64,000 nt of DNA, from the NCBI GenBank assembly GCA_041395845.1, contig JAWKZS010000005.1:175032-239031 (forward strand), written 5' to 3'. This document shows, piece after piece, positions 26,017 to 35,202 of the stretch. The translations under genes were made by a program, and so were the position numbers. Each line of letters starts with the position of its first letter. The stretch's first letter is position 1. Below the pieces are notes generated by a model. The model ran no database searches, was not told where the DNA came from, and was given only the letters and a program-made list of their open reading frames with translations. This DNA comes from Ch67 sp041395845. Lineage in GTDB: Bacteria > Pseudomonadota > Gammaproteobacteria > Pseudomonadales > Ketobacteraceae.

Positions 26017-27987
26017 TCAGTGCAGCGGATCAGAAGGCTGCTGCAAAAACTCTCCCAGCCGCTGGCCATCCAGCGGTCTGGAAAAATAAAAGCCCTGTAC
26101 GATATCGCAGCCTTCGTTTTCCAGCAGCTGCCACTGTTTTTCGGTTTCCACGCCCTCGGCCACCAGCTGCAACCCCAGATCATGTCCCAGCCGGATCACA
26201 TTGCGCACGATGGCAATGTCACTGGCGCTGGTTTCCATGCCCTGCACAAAACTCTGATCGATCTTGATGCGTGACACCGGGAAACGTTTCAGATAACTCA
26301 GCGAGGAATAGCCGGTACCAAAATCATCCAGCGAAATATGGAAGCCTCGATCACGCAACTGCTTCATCGCCGCAATCGCATTGTCGGCATTGCGCATCAC
26401 CGCGGATTCGGTGATTTCCAGATCGATGTATTCCGGATTCAGCTGCCAGAATTCCAGGGTTTCCTGCAGAAAATCTGCCAGATTGGGTTGATACAGCTGC
26501 ACCGCTGACGGGTTCACACCGGTGGTGATGGCACGGCCACCGTGTTGCAGATGGGCGGCCTGGGCAAAGGCATGGCGCACCACCCACTGACCCAGCGCCG
26601 GCATCAGTCCCATTTTTTCCGCAATCGGAATGAATACCGCAGGTGACAGGGCGCCCTGTTCAAACGAAGGCCAGCGCAACAGCGCTTCCACGCCGGATAC
26701 TGTTTTGCCACTCAGCAGTACCTGAGGCTGGAAGTGCAGCTGCAACTGATCCGCCGCAATTGCCGGGCGCAGTTTTTCGGTGACCAGGTGCTGCCAGCGG
26801 AATTCGCTGTGCAGGCTGCGGGAATAGAAATGGTAGGTGTTGCGACCGTTCTGCTTGGCGGTGTACAGCGCCAGATCCACGTTCTTCAGCAATTCATCGA
26901 GGCGGATATCATCATCGGGGAACAGGGTGATGCCGATACTGGCACGGGTGTGAATGGTATTGCCGAACAGGTGGAAAGGCTCTGTTCCCAGCGCCTGCAG
27001 CAGACGTTCAGCCACCCGCGCTGCATCATCAGCACTGTGGATGCCCTCCAGCAGCACCATGAATTCGTCACCACCGATGCGGGCCAGGGTGTCGGTGGAT
27101 TTCAGGCACATCTGCAGCCGGTGCGCCACTTCCCGCAGCAACTGGTCACCGACCGGATGACCGTGCATGTCGTTCACCAGCTTGTAGTGATCCAGATCGA
27201 GCATCAGCAACGCACCCATGGTCTGCTTGCGCTGACTCGATGCCAGGGCATGGTGCAGGCGATCCTGCAGCAGGGCACGGTTGGCCAGGCCGGTGAGTTC
27301 ATCGTGGGTGGCCAGATGCTCCAACTGTTTCTGCGCCGCGATCTGGTCGGTCATGTCCAGGCCGATACTCCAGTTGGCCCAGCCATTGATGGGGAAACGT
27401 CTGGAAATGTTGTACCAGGCGATCTGGCGTTCTTCCTGCTTGCCTTTGAGCGGCAGCACATGGTGCTGATAGTCACCGCCACCGTGCAGACACTCCATCA
27501 GCACCTGATCGCGGGACTGGGTTTCGGGGAACAGTTTCGCCAGCGCGTCCGGATCCTGCTGCAGTTCGGTTTTGGTGTAACCGGTAATTTCCTGGGCGGT
27601 GCGATTCCACGCCATGATACGGCCGTTGGCATCATAGGCATTGAGCATCACCGGCATGTTTTCCACCAGATCTTTCATGCGCTGGCGGCCGGCCTGCAAC
27701 TCGCGGCGCTGGGCACTTTGCACCACGACATAGAAAAACATGCCCCACAGCGCCGGCTGCAGGATCTGCAGATAATCACCCCAGTTTTCCGCGATATCAC
27801 TGGCAATGGTCTGGCCTGCCCAGGCTGAAAAACCCATTGCGTTGATGAACACGGTCATCGTGCAGACGATACCAATGATCCAGGCTTCGCTCGCAGCAAG
27901 ATGGCGGTGCCGGTATACCAGAAGCAATATCAGCGCTACTGCTGCGGCCAGGCATCCTGCCAGGTCCAACAGACTAATCATAAGCAT
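26017..27987 (-). CDS. Membrane-bound PAS-GGDEF-EAL protein (c-di-GMP turnover)
   Basis: 656 aa. Two to three N-terminal membrane segments (residues ~4-100) precede a PAS domain (~110-225, DLVENMPVMLNAYDANGRIMAWNRTAQEITGY), a GGDEF domain with an intact RIGGDEF motif, and an EAL domain with VEALLRW, DLEITESAVM, DDFGTGYSSLSYL and a C-terminal AEGVETEKQW. Both cyclase and phosphodiesterase motifs look intact, so either or both activities are possible. The start overlaps the end of a 98-aa membrane protein by 14 nt, implying that the two are made together. Confidence 0.93.
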   Translation of the reverse strand: MLMISLLDLAGCLAAAVALILLLVYRHRHLAASEAWIIGIVCTMTVFINAMGFSAWAGQTIASDIAENWGDYLQILQPALWGMFFYVVVQSAQRRELQAGRQRMKDLVENMPVMLNAYDANGRIMAWNRTAQEITGYTKTELQQDPDALAKLFPETQSRDQVLMECLHGGGDYQHHVLPLKGKQEERQIAWYNISRRFPINGWANWSIGLDMTDQIAAQKQLEHLATHDELTGLANRALLQDRLHHALASSQRKQTMGALLMLDLDHYKLVNDMHGHPVGDQLLREVAHRLQMCLKSTDTLARIGGDEFMVLLEGIHSADDAARVAERLLQALGTEPFHLFGNTIHTRASIGITLFPDDDIRLDELLKNVDLALYTAKQNGRNTYHFYSRSLHSEFRWQHLVTEKLRPAIAADQLQLHFQPQVLLSGKTVSGVEALLRWPSFEQGALSPAVFIPIAEKMGLMPALGQWVVRHAFAQAAHLQHGGRAITTGVNPSAVQLYQPNLADFLQETLEFWQLNPEYIDLEITESAVMRNADNAIAAMKQLRDRGFHISLDDFGTGYSSLSYLKRFPVSRIKIDQSFVQGMETSASDIAIVRNVIRLGHDLGLQLVAEGVETEKQWQLLENEGCDIVQGFYFSRPLDGQRLGEFLQQPSDPLH

Positions 27988-28270
27988 GCGGTGTTTGGTT
28001 TCCGTTGCGAAGCGCCAGCCAACACCAGGTCAGTAGCAACACGCCGTTGAGCGCATAACCGATGTGTTCCAGCACGTTGAAAAACTGATAAAACAAAACG
28101 TGTTCCAGATTGGTGGCCGACCACGCGGTCCACACGGACACATAGGCAGCAAACAGCCAGTGTCTGGCCGGCAGCCGCCGTAACTCCTTCCGATAGAGCA
28201 GAATGATTCCCAACACGACGGTGCCGAGCAACCACACCAGAATCTCGTTCTCATGCAACGGGAAATCCAT
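27974..28270 (-). CDS. Small three-helix membrane protein coupled to GGDEF/EAL gene
   Basis: 98 aa with hydrophobic stretches at about residues 8-25 (ILVWLLGTVVLGIILLY), 38-52 and 70-87 (GYALNGVLLLTWCWLAL). No known family recognised. It ends inside the GGDEF/EAL gene (14-nt overlap, different frame), so translation of the second depends on the first. It could act as a sensory or stabilising subunit of the c-di-GMP protein's short membrane domain. Its ribosome site is weak. Confidence 0.75.
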   Translation of the reverse strand: MDFPLHENEILVWLLGTVVLGIILLYRKELRRLPARHWLFAAYVSVWTAWSATNLEHVLFYQFFNVLEHIGYALNGVLLLTWCWLALRNGNQTPHAYD

Positions 28271-28468
28271 CTCGTTCTACCGTTTTCCGTAAGGGGAATA
28301 GTTCAAACTTAGGTGTTTGACGGTATTTACGCAACATCCGGATTCACTTTGGTGCAGGCGTGCGCAAAATATTCTATGGAACAGGGGGTGCAATAGCCGT
28401 TGTGACTATGCCACGACCGTCTGCACCGGCAATAACCCTGCAGACTGTCGTGACATCTGCGCACGGTG

Positions 28469-30145
28469 TCAGAACGGCCGATCGATCGAAATCGCCACCA
28501 GATAACCATCCACTTCGTTTTCAAACGGCATCGAGAAATACGGGTTGTACACCACATTGCCTTCGATACAGCTGTTGGCGTTTTCCGATCCGCAGGCCGG
28601 CGTGCGGGTGGACGATTTCAGATAGGCAAAGGCGCCCTCGATACGGGTTTGATGGCTGAACTGCCAGCCAAAGCCCACGGTGTAAAGATCCGCATCGCCG
28701 ATCGGGAAAATCAGGTCGGTGCGATCATCCGGAATGGCGGAGGTGCGGGGCTCGTAGCCGGCGCGCAGCACCCAGTTGTCGTTCATCTGGTATTCCACCC
28801 CCAGCGCCCAGCTCCAGGTATCCTCGTAATCCCGGGTGATGTCCATGCTGCTGGGAGTCGTGAGGCGATAGCCGGCAGCAGTGCTGATGGCGGTGCCGAA
28901 ACTGAGAAAATCCACGTTGCGATCGAATTCGAATTCCAGCGCATCCCACACACTGTAATCCACCCATTTCAGATCGATGTTGACCTTGAAATTCGGCACC
29001 ACCTTGATCGACGCACCGAACGCCAGGTTCTGCGGCACGATGTAATCCAGTTCCACATCACCTTTCTCGACTTTCTGCGCGTTGAGCGGCGCACCTTTCA
29101 GCGCCAGCAGCAGGCCGGTCACCAGCGGATCCTGGCTCAGGCCCTGGGCAGTCGTGTAAAACGCGTCGGAATTTTCCATCTTGAAATCACCTTTCAGATG
29201 GAACTTGCCTTCGCTGTGATAGACCACACCCAGCGCCAGCCAGGGTTCCGGCTCCCACAACAGGCCAAAGTTCACGCCCACGGACATGAAGCTTTCCATT
29301 TCCATGGTGAGCAGGCCCACGTTGTCGTAGGGACCAAAATCGATCCGCGGCAGGCCGGATTCCAGTTCGTTCAGATCGCGGATATAACCCAGGGTCAGCG
29401 TCGGTGCCCGGAAGTTGGTTTCGATATACATGCCCTGGTAGGAAAAATTGATCCCGATGCCGACGGACAGGGTGTCCGACAGACGCAGGCCCAGGGTGGG
29501 AGAGAAATAGGTGATGCGCGACAGCGCCACTGCCTGACCCTGGTACGAACCGGGGCCGTCTTCCTCGCGGGTCAGGCCAATGCCTTCCGGCACATACACG
29601 GCACTGCCCAGCACCATGTTTTTCTCCGGAATTTCAAACGCAGCACCGCCGGACGGAAACGCCAGGATCGGCGTGTCATTCACCCCCAGGAACGGCACCA
29701 TCACGATGGGATCACCACTGCGGGTGGTGCTGCCGGCCACCGGATCAACGCCCCAGCACTGGTCGTAGGCCCAGGCCAGTTCTTCAGTGGTGCTGGAACC
29801 GTCGGTGGGAAAATCCGCCTGACATTCAGAGCGCACGTCGTAATAGGCTTTCTTGCCCTCGAAGGTGGGCAAGGTCGGCTCGCCAAAGCGGGACTCCAGG
29901 TTCACCTGCGCCACCAGCAGTTTGGTGTTCATCTGGCGGCCCTTGATCTTCGCGAGGCCCGCCGGGTTGAAATGGATCGAATCGATCCCCGGCGGATCAG
30001 CCGTCACCGCGTGGGCCAGCCCGAGTGCCTTGGGATTGCCGATGGAAATGTTGTTGAGCAGCTGGCCGTGGGCCTGCGCAGACAGCAGACCTGCCCCCAG
30101 AGCGGACAGAAACAGGTAGCGATGAAGCGGGTTGGCTTTCGACAT
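28469..30145 (-). CDS. FadL/OmpP1-family outer membrane transport protein, second paralogue
   Basis: 558 aa with a signal peptide (KANPLHRYLFLSALGAGLLSAQAHG), then SIGNPKALGLAHAV and DPPGIDSIHFNPAGLAKI, nearly the same N-terminal hatch as the protein at 3751. The rest is barrel-like and ends in VAISIDRPF with a terminal Phe. Two cysteines near the C-terminus (ACGSENANSCIEG) may form an extracellular disulfide. It lies downstream of the lipase/foldase pair on the same strand with a 167-nt leader, so uptake of lipase products is a reasonable inference. Confidence 0.92.
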   Translation of the reverse strand: MSKANPLHRYLFLSALGAGLLSAQAHGQLLNNISIGNPKALGLAHAVTADPPGIDSIHFNPAGLAKIKGRQMNTKLLVAQVNLESRFGEPTLPTFEGKKAYYDVRSECQADFPTDGSSTTEELAWAYDQCWGVDPVAGSTTRSGDPIVMVPFLGVNDTPILAFPSGGAAFEIPEKNMVLGSAVYVPEGIGLTREEDGPGSYQGQAVALSRITYFSPTLGLRLSDTLSVGIGINFSYQGMYIETNFRAPTLTLGYIRDLNELESGLPRIDFGPYDNVGLLTMEMESFMSVGVNFGLLWEPEPWLALGVVYHSEGKFHLKGDFKMENSDAFYTTAQGLSQDPLVTGLLLALKGAPLNAQKVEKGDVELDYIVPQNLAFGASIKVVPNFKVNIDLKWVDYSVWDALEFEFDRNVDFLSFGTAISTAAGYRLTTPSSMDITRDYEDTWSWALGVEYQMNDNWVLRAGYEPRTSAIPDDRTDLIFPIGDADLYTVGFGWQFSHQTRIEGAFAYLKSSTRTPACGSENANSCIEGNVVYNPYFSMPFENEVDGYLVAISIDRPF

Positions 30146-30166
30146 TCGAACAAGGCCCCGTTGTGA

Positions 30167-30196
30167 TTGTTGTTGTCAGGGTTATTGTTGTTTTTT
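30167..30196 (-). promoter_or_regulatory. AANAANAA clusters ahead of FadL paralogue (candidate Hfq/Crc site)
   Basis: On the coding strand two A-rich runs, each with repeated AAC/AAT triplets (AACAACAATAAC and AACAACAATCAC), lie 22-50 nt before the start at 30145. This is the same motif type as ahead of the lipase and the first FadL gene. Confidence 0.4.
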
Positions 30197-30312
30197 GGCA
30201 GCGGATTAAACCAGACGCCTTATTGGCACATAAGTACCATATCGCTAATAGCGTACACGGTTTGGGCCGTAAATGTCATGTACAAAGAGGCCGCTTCTGC
30301 TGTCGCCGGCGG

Positions 30313-31188
30313 TCAATCCACGCCATCGGCGAGATCCCGCAGGGCCTGGCGCACGGATGCATGGCGCTCGGGAAAATAGTCCCGGCGTAGTTGATCCAGC
30401 TGCCGAGCCCTGTCGTCGGGCGCCAGCCCTGCCTGCAGCACCTGGTCACGTTCCACTTCATACCGCTGCTGTAATTCAGTGGGCACTGACAATGCCGCAT
30501 CCACCGCCTGGCCAGTCGCGGTCATCGGCTGCTGGCGAGCCAGCGCCAGCATACGCCGGTCGTAGGCGTTTTCAGCACCAAACCATCCGCTCGCAAATTC
30601 CCCCAGGTGTTCCTGCTGCAACTGTCGCCGTCGCGCCAGCAGCCCTTCTATCTGCTCCAGCTGCGGCTCAGCGAGCATCGGGCCAGCGTGATTCAGCGGC
30701 GCTTCCGCTGCCAACGCCCTGATACTGTACTGGTACTGCTGATAATCATGCCAACGCTGCAGTGCCTGTTCTGCTGCCACATCAGGTAACGCGGCAGTGA
30801 GCTGGATCATGATGTCATCCAGGGTGGCGTCATCCGCATCGACACGTCCTGCCAGCAGAAAATCGAACAGCAATTTCAACTGGTCGTCGACAACGAGATT
30901 GCCGTCATCATCGACTCGCAGGCCGTCCGGCAGGGTAGCGCCCCGCAGGGAAGGTAACCGCCGCGCGATGCTGTCTGCCGTGACCGCAGGCTGCACTGCC
31001 ACAGGGCGCGGCGCCACGGCGACGCCAGCCGGTGGCCAGTCAGGCGCTCCCCTGGTGCCAACCGGGATCGACACGGCTGCATCGGTATCAGCCAGCACGG
31101 GAACGGATCGGACGGCTCGCCGTTCCCACGACAGCATTAGCAGTAACGCGATGCCTGCAACCGCAACCAGAGCAAGACGCAACATCAA
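30313..31188 (-). CDS. lifO: Lipase-specific foldase (lipase chaperone)
   Basis: 291 aa. An N-terminal membrane anchor (residues ~3-20, LRLALVAVAGIALLLML) is followed by a Pro/Ala-rich linker and the foldase body. The motif LLFDFLLAGR (about residues 106-115) corresponds to the RxxFDYxLSA signature of steric lipase chaperones. The following helical region with many Gln/Arg repeats fits the elongated helix clamp. The start overlaps the lipase stop by 4 nt. It should fold the lipase in the periplasm before type II export. Confidence 0.93.
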   Translation of the reverse strand: MMLRLALVAVAGIALLLMLSWERRAVRSVPVLADTDAAVSIPVGTRGAPDWPPAGVAVAPRPVAVQPAVTADSIARRLPSLRGATLPDGLRVDDDGNLVVDDQLKLLFDFLLAGRVDADDATLDDIMIQLTAALPDVAAEQALQRWHDYQQYQYSIRALAAEAPLNHAGPMLAEPQLEQIEGLLARRRQLQQEHLGEFASGWFGAENAYDRRMLALARQQPMTATGQAVDAALSVPTELQQRYEVERDQVLQAGLAPDDRARQLDQLRRDYFPERHASVRQALRDLADGVD

Positions 31189-32186
31189 AACCCCTGCTGC
31201 TGCAGACGATTGGCGTGGATGACAAACACGGTGCGCGGATCAACATCCGGCGTCAGGCCGAACAGCTGGTTGACCTCGTCAAAATGGGACCAGTAATAAC
31301 GATCCGAAATCACCTGACCCAGGCGCGCACCACAGGCGGAAACGACACCGTCATTGTCGCCTTCCCCCAGCAGTTTGTTGGCATAGTACGCCAGCGAAAA
31401 TACATGCCCGGTGATATCAAACAGGTCTTCGCCAGAGCGCGACAGACTGACCGGTGCACCGCGCCCCACCCAGGAATAAACCGGGTAGCGCCACTGTATG
31501 ACGTTGCCATCGGCGTCGGTCAGCGTACCGGATGCATCGGTTGCCATCGGGCCATTGCAGTCTGCGTTGAATCCCGCATCACTCACGGTGCGGGCAAACG
31601 CCAGCGAGCCTGCGGTGGTGCTCAGGTACAGCGCCGTGCGGCCGTTCTGATCCAGATCCAGACCATTGCTCTTGCCCTGCAGCCAGCCCAGATATTCCAC
31701 CAGCTTGTAGATGGCATCCCGCACGGCGGGCAACACATTGCCAACGGATTCACTCAACGTCCACACCGCATCGGCGAGTTTCGATCCCCGCGCCGGTGCA
31801 CCGATGACTGTCAGTGACGCCACCCGCTCCGGATGCAGCGCTGCGTAAGCCCTGACCGTGTAGGTGCCCTGGCTGTGTCCGATCAGATTGAATTTTTCGG
31901 CACCGGTTTCCAGTGCAATCCGGTCGATAGTCTGCTCCAGCTGGGCGACCCGGATGTCTTCACCGGCCACCGCGGACAGTGTCGGTGTATACACCTGATC
32001 GTTGCCGTATTGGGCCAGACGCTGCTTGATGCCATACCAGTAATCCACCAGTCCCAGGTAGCGCTCGGCACCGGTAAAACCATGGGCCATGACGATGGGA
32101 TAACGGGTTTCCGCGTATTCCGCAGCGGTCGCCACTACGGGTAGCAGCGCAAGACAACACACCTGCAGCAATGGACGGATCTTCAT
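31185..32186 (-). CDS. lipA: Secreted triacylglycerol lipase, family I (LipA-type)
   Basis: 333 aa from the ATG at 32186, preceded by AGGAG; the in-frame extension to 32381 has no signal peptide character. The signal peptide is MKIRPLLQVCCLALLPVVATA. The oxyanion region is PIVMAHGFTG. The nucleophile is Ser105 in LIGHSQGTYT (most relatives have GHSHG), with Asp279 in DNDGVVSACGARLG and His301 in WSHFDEVNQLFG. Two cysteines (DCNGP and SACG) can form the family disulfide. It is coupled to its foldase downstream. The leader has five AAN triplets just ahead of the Shine-Dalgarno site. Confidence 0.95.
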   Translation of the reverse strand: MKIRPLLQVCCLALLPVVATAAEYAETRYPIVMAHGFTGAERYLGLVDYWYGIKQRLAQYGNDQVYTPTLSAVAGEDIRVAQLEQTIDRIALETGAEKFNLIGHSQGTYTVRAYAALHPERVASLTVIGAPARGSKLADAVWTLSESVGNVLPAVRDAIYKLVEYLGWLQGKSNGLDLDQNGRTALYLSTTAGSLAFARTVSDAGFNADCNGPMATDASGTLTDADGNVIQWRYPVYSWVGRGAPVSLSRSGEDLFDITGHVFSLAYYANKLLGEGDNDGVVSACGARLGQVISDRYYWSHFDEVNQLFGLTPDVDPRTVFVIHANRLQQQGF

Positions 32187-32199
32187 GAGCGTGCTCCTG

Positions 32200-32213
32200 T
32201 TGTTCTTGTTGTT
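32200..32213 (-). promoter_or_regulatory. AANAANAA run ahead of lipase (candidate Hfq/Crc site)
   Basis: On the coding strand AAC AAC AAG AAC AA runs directly into the AGGAG ribosome site of the lipase gene. It is the strongest of the six A-rich motifs in the window. Confidence 0.5.
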
Positions 32214-32259
32214 GTGAGCGCACAGGCTAGCCGGTCGCGGGTCAGCCCGTCTTGATGCT

Positions 32260-33039
32260 TTACCCGCCGTTTTTGTCCAGCCACGCAACCAGGGAGTCAA
32301 CCACCCAGGCAGGATCATCCAGCGGCAGATCGTGTCCAGCCGACGGATGTTCCCATACGGGCACTTGCCAGCGCCGTGCAATCGCGCGGGAACATTCCAC
32401 GCTCACCATGCGATCCCGGGTCGCCGCCAGCAGCAGCACGGGAACGCGCGGTACGAAATTGCCGAGCCGAAAGCGTGCAGCCGCCCACATCTGGCGCGCC
32501 GTATTGTGCAGTGTCATCGGCCGTTCGCTGCGGATGCGGTTCCAGTGGGGCAAAGCGCGGGAGCGGGCATCGACATGATTGCTCACCAGGCCAAGGATGA
32601 CAGATTCGCGCTCGTGCCTGGGCGTGAGCAATACCCGAACCAGCGCCGGGAAAGCCGCCGGCCGCAAGCGCTGATGCAGCGGGGAAATGTCGCCAAAGCT
32701 GGTGTTGATCAGCACGGCGCGCGCGAAGTCATCCGGATAATGCTGCATCCAGTGCGCTGCGATCATGCCACCCAGCGAAATCGCCAGCAGCACGGCCGTT
32801 TCCCCTGGCTGTGCCGCCTGACGAAAATCCATGCGCAAGGATTCCACCATGTGGCCGACCCGCAGTGGCGAGGTTTGCTGGTGTTTGATGCCGGCGCCGG
32901 GCAAGTCCAGACAGCTGACCCGACTGCCCGCAAAGTGCGTACGCAGCAACGCAGGCAGTTCACCCCAATGACACGCTTCCCTCGACAGACCACGCACCAG
33001 AACAAAATGCAGCGGCGCATCGGCATCGCGATCCGGCAT
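32260..33039 (-). CDS. Alpha/beta hydrolase
   Basis: 259 aa from the ATG at 33039, chosen because a GGAAGGGAAG site lies just upstream. No signal peptide. The nucleophile elbow is AISLGG (Ser88), with Ala in place of the first Gly of GxSxG. The probable acid is Asp in AATRDRMVSV and the His is in PSAGHDLPLDD. The start of the fold, FVLVRGLSREACHWGE, fits a cytoplasmic esterase or lipase-like enzyme. It stands ahead of the lipase on the same strand, 73 nt upstream, and divergent from an AraC regulator. Confidence 0.85.
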   Translation of the reverse strand: MPDRDADAPLHFVLVRGLSREACHWGELPALLRTHFAGSRVSCLDLPGAGIKHQQTSPLRVGHMVESLRMDFRQAAQPGETAVLLAISLGGMIAAHWMQHYPDDFARAVLINTSFGDISPLHQRLRPAAFPALVRVLLTPRHERESVILGLVSNHVDARSRALPHWNRIRSERPMTLHNTARQMWAAARFRLGNFVPRVPVLLLAATRDRMVSVECSRAIARRWQVPVWEHPSAGHDLPLDDPAWVVDSLVAWLDKNGG

Positions 33040-33175
33040 TAGACTTCCCTTCCGATTCTTGTAGTATCGTTCGTTGCGATATTCAGGCAATGCACTGTCG
33101 CAAATCCGCTGACACCTGTATTGATCAGCGACCCATTTTTTTGGCCAAAAACACAATAGGGACATTGACGCACTC

Positions 33176-34189
33176 ATGCAGCCACAGCCACCTGCATCCG
33201 TTCGAATCGGCTACGTCCTTGGCCTGCTGGACTACCTGCAACCACTCAAACTGGACGCCCGCGACATCATTGATCCGTCGATGGGGCTCGACCCTGGCAG
33301 CGTATCCCTGAACGAGCGCATTCCGCTGCAGCACTGGGCAACGCTGCTGAATCGTGCGATCGCACTGACCGACGATACGGATCTGCCGTTGCGCGTGGCC
33401 GAACAGCTGCAGCCGAAACATTGGGGCGTGTTTGCCTACACCGCCATGACCAGCCAGACCCTGGGCGAGGTGGTCGCCATCCTGGAACGCTATGAGCGGC
33501 TGATCGACGAAGCCAACGATTCCCGCCTGCAGATTGCAGGTGACCGCGCCCTGTTGCAGTGGCTTCCGCGTGATACGCCGGTCATTCCTGCGTTCATGCA
33601 GATTTCACTGGCCAGCTGGGCGGTGTTTGCCCGCCGCTATACCGAGCGGACCGATCTGGTGGCCGATGTGGATTTCACGTTTGCGGCCCCTGCCGATACA
33701 TCCACCTATCAGCGAATTTTCGGTGGCCAGATCCGGTTCGGCCAGCCTGTCACCCAACTGTCGTTTCCCCTCGCATATCTGCAGCTGCCGATCACTCATC
33801 ACGACGCTGACGTGCATCGGGTGCTGGTGTCCCAGGTCCGTGCCCAGCTCGCCGCCCTCGATACCGACCTGACGCCACGGGCCCAGGTGCGCAAGGTCAT
33901 TGCCCGCCAACTGTCAGGCGGTGCTACCAGCCTCGAATCGGTTGCCAGGGCGCTGGGGATGGTGCCGCGCACCTTGCAGTACCAGCTTGAATCCGAAGGT
34001 ACCAGTTTTCGTCGGGTACTTGATGACATCCGCCACGAACTGGCTTGTCTTTATCTACAGGATGCCGCCATGAGCCTGCTCGACGTCGCCTTTCTGCTGG
34101 GCTATTCCGAGCAAAGTCCTTTCAACAAGGCATTCAAACGCTGGCAGGGTGAAACACCCGGGGAGTACCGCAGGCGCGTCGCCCCCTGA
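33176..34189 (+). CDS. AraC-family regulator, OruR/ArgR-like
   Basis: 337 aa. The N-terminal ~200 residues form the PF12625-type AraC ligand domain (IPLQHWATLLNRAIALTDDTDLPLRVAEQL, HWGVFAYTAMTSQTLGEVV). The C-terminus has the two AraC HTH motifs (LESVARALGMVPRTLQYQLESEG and LLDVAFLLGYSEQSPFNKAFKRW). Three genes of this subtype lie in the window (33176, 52282, 59274). This one diverges from the hydrolase/lipase/FadL cluster and is the obvious candidate activator of it. Confidence 0.93.
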   Translation: MQPQPPASVRIGYVLGLLDYLQPLKLDARDIIDPSMGLDPGSVSLNERIPLQHWATLLNRAIALTDDTDLPLRVAEQLQPKHWGVFAYTAMTSQTLGEVVAILERYERLIDEANDSRLQIAGDRALLQWLPRDTPVIPAFMQISLASWAVFARRYTERTDLVADVDFTFAAPADTSTYQRIFGGQIRFGQPVTQLSFPLAYLQLPITHHDADVHRVLVSQVRAQLAALDTDLTPRAQVRKVIARQLSGGATSLESVARALGMVPRTLQYQLESEGTSFRRVLDDIRHELACLYLQDAAMSLLDVAFLLGYSEQSPFNKAFKRWQGETPGEYRRRVAP

Positions 34190-34251
34190 GCCCGGATTCG
34201 GTGGGGTGCCTGTGTTACAATCGGCGCTTTTCAGCCCCCAGGAACCCGCCC

Positions 34252-35151
34252 ATGTCCAAACCCCAGGACGAACGCAAGATTTACGGCCTCAATGCCAGCC
34301 TGAGCTTCTTCCAGCGCTTTCCCGACCGGGTCATCCGGGCCTGGCTGAGTGAAGAGGCGGCCAAGATCCATTTTGGTCCGCTGATGAAATACCTGGCACA
34401 GGAAAAGCGGGCCTACCATCTGGCGGACGACCGGGAACTGGAAAAAGTTACCCAGTCGGAACACCACGAAGGTGTGTGTCTGCTGGTGCAGGATTTTCCG
34501 CTGTTCACGGTAGATTCGTTCGTCGCCACCCTGCCCCCGGGCAAGCCGGTCTGCATGCTGGCCCTGGACGGCGTCAGCAATCCCCATAATCTGGGCGCAA
34601 TCATGCGGGTAGCGGCGCACTACGGTGTAGCGGCGATCATCAGCGAGCAGCCCCAGCTGCTGCGTTCCGGTGCCGCGGTGCGGACCGCCGAAGGCGGTGC
34701 CACCTGGATCAAGATCATTGGCACCGACAACATGGGCAAGTCGCTGCAGTTCCTGAAAAAGTGCAAGTTCAGCGTGCTGGCCACCTCCAGTCATGAAAGC
34801 CAGTCGCTCTACGGCGCGCCGCTGCCGGAGCGCAGTGTGCTGGTGTTGGGGGAAGAGCAGAATGGTGTCAGCAGGAAGCTGCTGCAGCTGGCGGATCACC
34901 GCATCGCTATCGCCGGCACCGGCTGGGTGGAAAGTCTGAACGTGAGTGTGGCCACCGGCATCGTACTGAGCGAGTTCTGGCGCCAGCACCGGGTCAAGGT
35001 GAGCCCGAGTGTCGAGCCTGCAGGCGCAACGGAGCCCAGACCTGCCCGCGAGAAAAAAACTTTCGACCGCCCCCGCAGCGCCGGGCCGAAAAAACCCGCT
35101 GCTGGCCGCCGTCCCGCCGCCAAGCCTGCAGCGCCACGCAAGCGCAAATAA
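34252..35151 (+). CDS. TrmH/SpoU-family RNA 2'-O-methyltransferase (YfiF-like)
   Basis: 299 aa from the ATG at 34252, preceded by AGGAAC. An N-terminal substrate-binding domain precedes the SPOUT fold: NPHNLGAIMRVAAHYG (motif 1), VLVLGEEQNGVSRKLLQLAD (motif 2) and ESLNVSVATGIVLSEFW (motif 3), the SAM-knot residues. The tail after residue ~260 is rich in Pro, Lys, Arg and Ala, suited to RNA binding. Target RNA unknown. It is followed by a strong bidirectional terminator. Confidence 0.93.
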   Translation: MSKPQDERKIYGLNASLSFFQRFPDRVIRAWLSEEAAKIHFGPLMKYLAQEKRAYHLADDRELEKVTQSEHHEGVCLLVQDFPLFTVDSFVATLPPGKPVCMLALDGVSNPHNLGAIMRVAAHYGVAAIISEQPQLLRSGAAVRTAEGGATWIKIIGTDNMGKSLQFLKKCKFSVLATSSHESQSLYGAPLPERSVLVLGEEQNGVSRKLLQLADHRIAIAGTGWVESLNVSVATGIVLSEFWRQHRVKVSPSVEPAGATEPRPAREKKTFDRPRSAGPKKPAAGRRPAAKPAAPRKRK

Positions 35152-35188
35152 AAAAAGGCGCGCACCTTATAACAGTGCGCGCCTTTTT
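35152..35188. terminator. Bidirectional intrinsic terminator
   Basis: AAAAAGGCGCGCAC (35152-35165) pairs perfectly with 35175-35188, giving a 14-bp stem, 9-nt loop and flanking A/T runs. It separates the convergent methyltransferase (+) and DUF5666 (-) genes. Confidence 0.9.
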
Positions 35189-35202
35189 ATTCGCTTCCCG
35201 AC

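Noticed and set aside
28466..30166. Open frame of over 560 codons antisense to the second FadL gene
   Set aside because: GC-rich codon bias creates long antisense frames; the FadL reading has signal peptide, hatch motif and terminal Phe.
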